A stretch of 6,960 nucleotides of DNA from positions 1-6,960 of the forward strand of contig RGUK01000076.1 in NCBI GenBank assembly GCA_010027825.1, read 5' to 3'. A model generated the notes under the pieces. The model worked only from the letters and a program-made list of their open reading frames with translations. It was not told the origin of the DNA and did not search any database. Below are positions 6,309 through 6,960 of the stretch, piece by piece. Position numbers and translations under genes: made by a program. Numbering within the stretch: the first letter of the stretch is position 1; every line of letters starts with the position of its first letter. The DNA comes from a bacterium (GTDB taxonomy: Bacteria; Dependentiae; Babeliae; Babeliales; RVW-14).

Positions 6309-6440
6309 GGTGTGTGTCCGACTTGGGTGGATTGTGTGTCCGACTTGGGTTGGGTGTGTGTGTCCGACTTGGGCTGGGTGTGTGTCCGACTTGGGTTGGG
6401 TGTGTGTGTCCGACTTGGGCTGGGTGTGTGTGTCCGACTA
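6309..6440. repeat. 22-24-bp GT-rich minisatellite, six copies
   Basis: The core tccgacttggg recurs at 6317, 6339, 6363, 6385 and 6409, with a sixth, altered copy (tccgactagt) at 6433. Spacing alternates between 22 and 24 bp because the GT run before the core varies in length, and a C/T difference alternates in gggYtgg. The plus strand is strongly G/T-rich and C/A-poor. Such arrays are typical of slippage-prone, non-coding DNA. Confidence 0.93.
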
Positions 6441-6469
6441 GTGTATTTAAAAATAAACGGGTGTATGGC

Positions 6470-6559
6470 ATGGGAAACTGGGTACTCTTTTTAGTGTTCA
6501 TGCAGCTATTATTAATTGTATCAGTCCCCGTGGAAACGCGGTACGGTGCAGTACGGTGA
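6470..6559 (+). CDS. Possible tiny hydrophobic peptide (29 aa)
   Basis: From ATG 6470 to TGA 6559 the ORF encodes MGNWVLFLVFMQLLLIVSV followed by a ten-residue polar tail ending in VR. It has the look of a signal peptide or single membrane helix. A tatttaaaaa stretch at about 6443-6452, resembling the TATA-like elements near 1048 and 4349, lies some 20-25 bp upstream. An overlapping ATG at 6465 in another frame gives only nine codons. It could equally be chance or the first exon of something degraded by the repeats. Confidence 0.2.
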   Translation: MGNWVLFLVFMQLLLIVSVPVETRYGAVR

Positions 6560-6572
6560 TATTTCGTTGAAC

Positions 6573-6960
6573 TTATGTGACGTACGTGTAATACAATTGG
6601 TCATTGTCCTCCTGTTTAATAATTTCCAAAATTCGCTGCGGGTCTCTCCATATTTTGGGTAATGTATCTTTGTTCCATGGAAGCTTTAATGCCCAATCCT
6701 TTCTCTCGACAAGCCCAGTCACATAGGCTTCTTGTGGAGTCTGTGTTATCAATTGTGCTTGTGAAACTAAAGTGTTCTCCACAGCAAAAACGTTGTTGTA
6801 CTCGAGTAATACAATGCTGTATCCGTGCGCTGTAAGTAGATCCGCCAACATCTGGATACTTTGACCAAAAACGCCTTTTATTGGCAAATGCCTATCCGCA
6901 TTGTATTTTAAAGCAAATCGTATAGGAGGTGGAAACAACTCGTTTATTTCTGTACAAATG
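6573..6960 (-). CDS. FkbM-family methyltransferase, C-terminal part (5' end outside window)
   Basis: The minus-strand frame is open from the right edge to the stop at 6573, giving 128 residues of a protein that begins beyond the window. The segment INELFPPPIRFALKYN, followed by FGQSIQMLADLLTAHGYSIV and then YNNVFAVEN, matches the C-terminal half of eukaryote-type FkbM methyltransferases. In these a PPP-x-x-F strand, an FG-x-S helix and a GY-x-(I/L)V strand ending in a NGVNAFFV-like motif are characteristic. The remaining 60 or so residues form a charged C-terminal tail. The SAM-binding N-terminal motifs are not in the window. FkbM enzymes are SAM-dependent O-methyltransferases, often acting on sugars or lipids; the substrate here is unknown. 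The gene points toward the minisatellites. Confidence 0.72.
   Translation of the reverse strand, partial: ICTEINELFPPPIRFALKYNADRHLPIKGVFGQSIQMLADLLTAHGYSIVLLEYNNVFAVENTLVSQAQLITQTPQEAYVTGLVERKDWALKLPWNKDTLPKIWRDPQRILEIIKQEDNDQLYYTYVT

Noticed and set aside
6309..6440. Repetitive cysteine/valine/glycine-rich protein encoded by the GT-rich array
   Set aside because: The unit length alternates between 22 and 24 bp, so no frame is maintained. All three frames give similar repetitive peptides.

Overview
The window looks like eukaryote-type DNA, most plausibly from a large DNA virus of protists (Nucleocytoviricota or a relative) or from such a virus integrated in a protist genome. The reasons are a viral-style AEP primase, a Crypton-type tyrosine recombinase whose reading frame is restored by removing a GT-AG intron, a zincless Fpg/Nei glycosylase, a small 'MCFNAE' multipass membrane protein of a type I associate with giant viruses and protists, and an FkbM-type methyltransferase of eukaryotic flavour. 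There are no bacterial-style ribosome binding sites, and start codons sit in A-rich or ACAATGG contexts behind TATA-like stretches. The exact host or virus cannot be named from sequence alone.

Region 1-3545 has more balanced base composition. It holds a divergent pair: a primase reading left off the window edge (minus strand, start at 984) and a recombinase reading right (start at 1087), with about 100 bp of shared promoter between them. The recombinase appears as two ORFs in different frames. Joining 1892 to 2110 removes 217 bp bounded by GT...AG and gives one 724-residue protein. It has a core-binding-like domain, a catalytic domain (R...HxxR...W...Y), a coiled coil and a GCR1_C-like DNA-binding domain. 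Both genes carry a short in-frame insertion of the same design, repeat - C4/G4 hairpin - repeat, suggesting a small palindromic element present in two genes. A 22-bp tandem repeat covers the recombinase stop codon and ends at about 3545, where composition changes sharply.

Region 3546-5224 is AT-rich and carries compact plus-strand genes: the Fpg/Nei DNA glycosylase, a doubtful 58-residue ORF, and the multipass membrane protein. Positions 5225-5607 hold no gene that I can support.

Region 5608-6960 carries a minus-strand orphan with a CX2C-X9-CX2C zinc-ribbon-like motif, three different minisatellites packed into about 370 bp, a possible tiny hydrophobic peptide ORF, and the C-terminal part of an FkbM-family methyltransferase running off the right edge on the minus strand.

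The left pair reads as a candidate replication-plus-integration module: a primase (possibly with a helicase outside the window) and a DNA-only recombinase. The right-hand genes look like ordinary accessory genes of a large virus or protist, for base-excision repair, a membrane protein and possible glycan or lipid modification.
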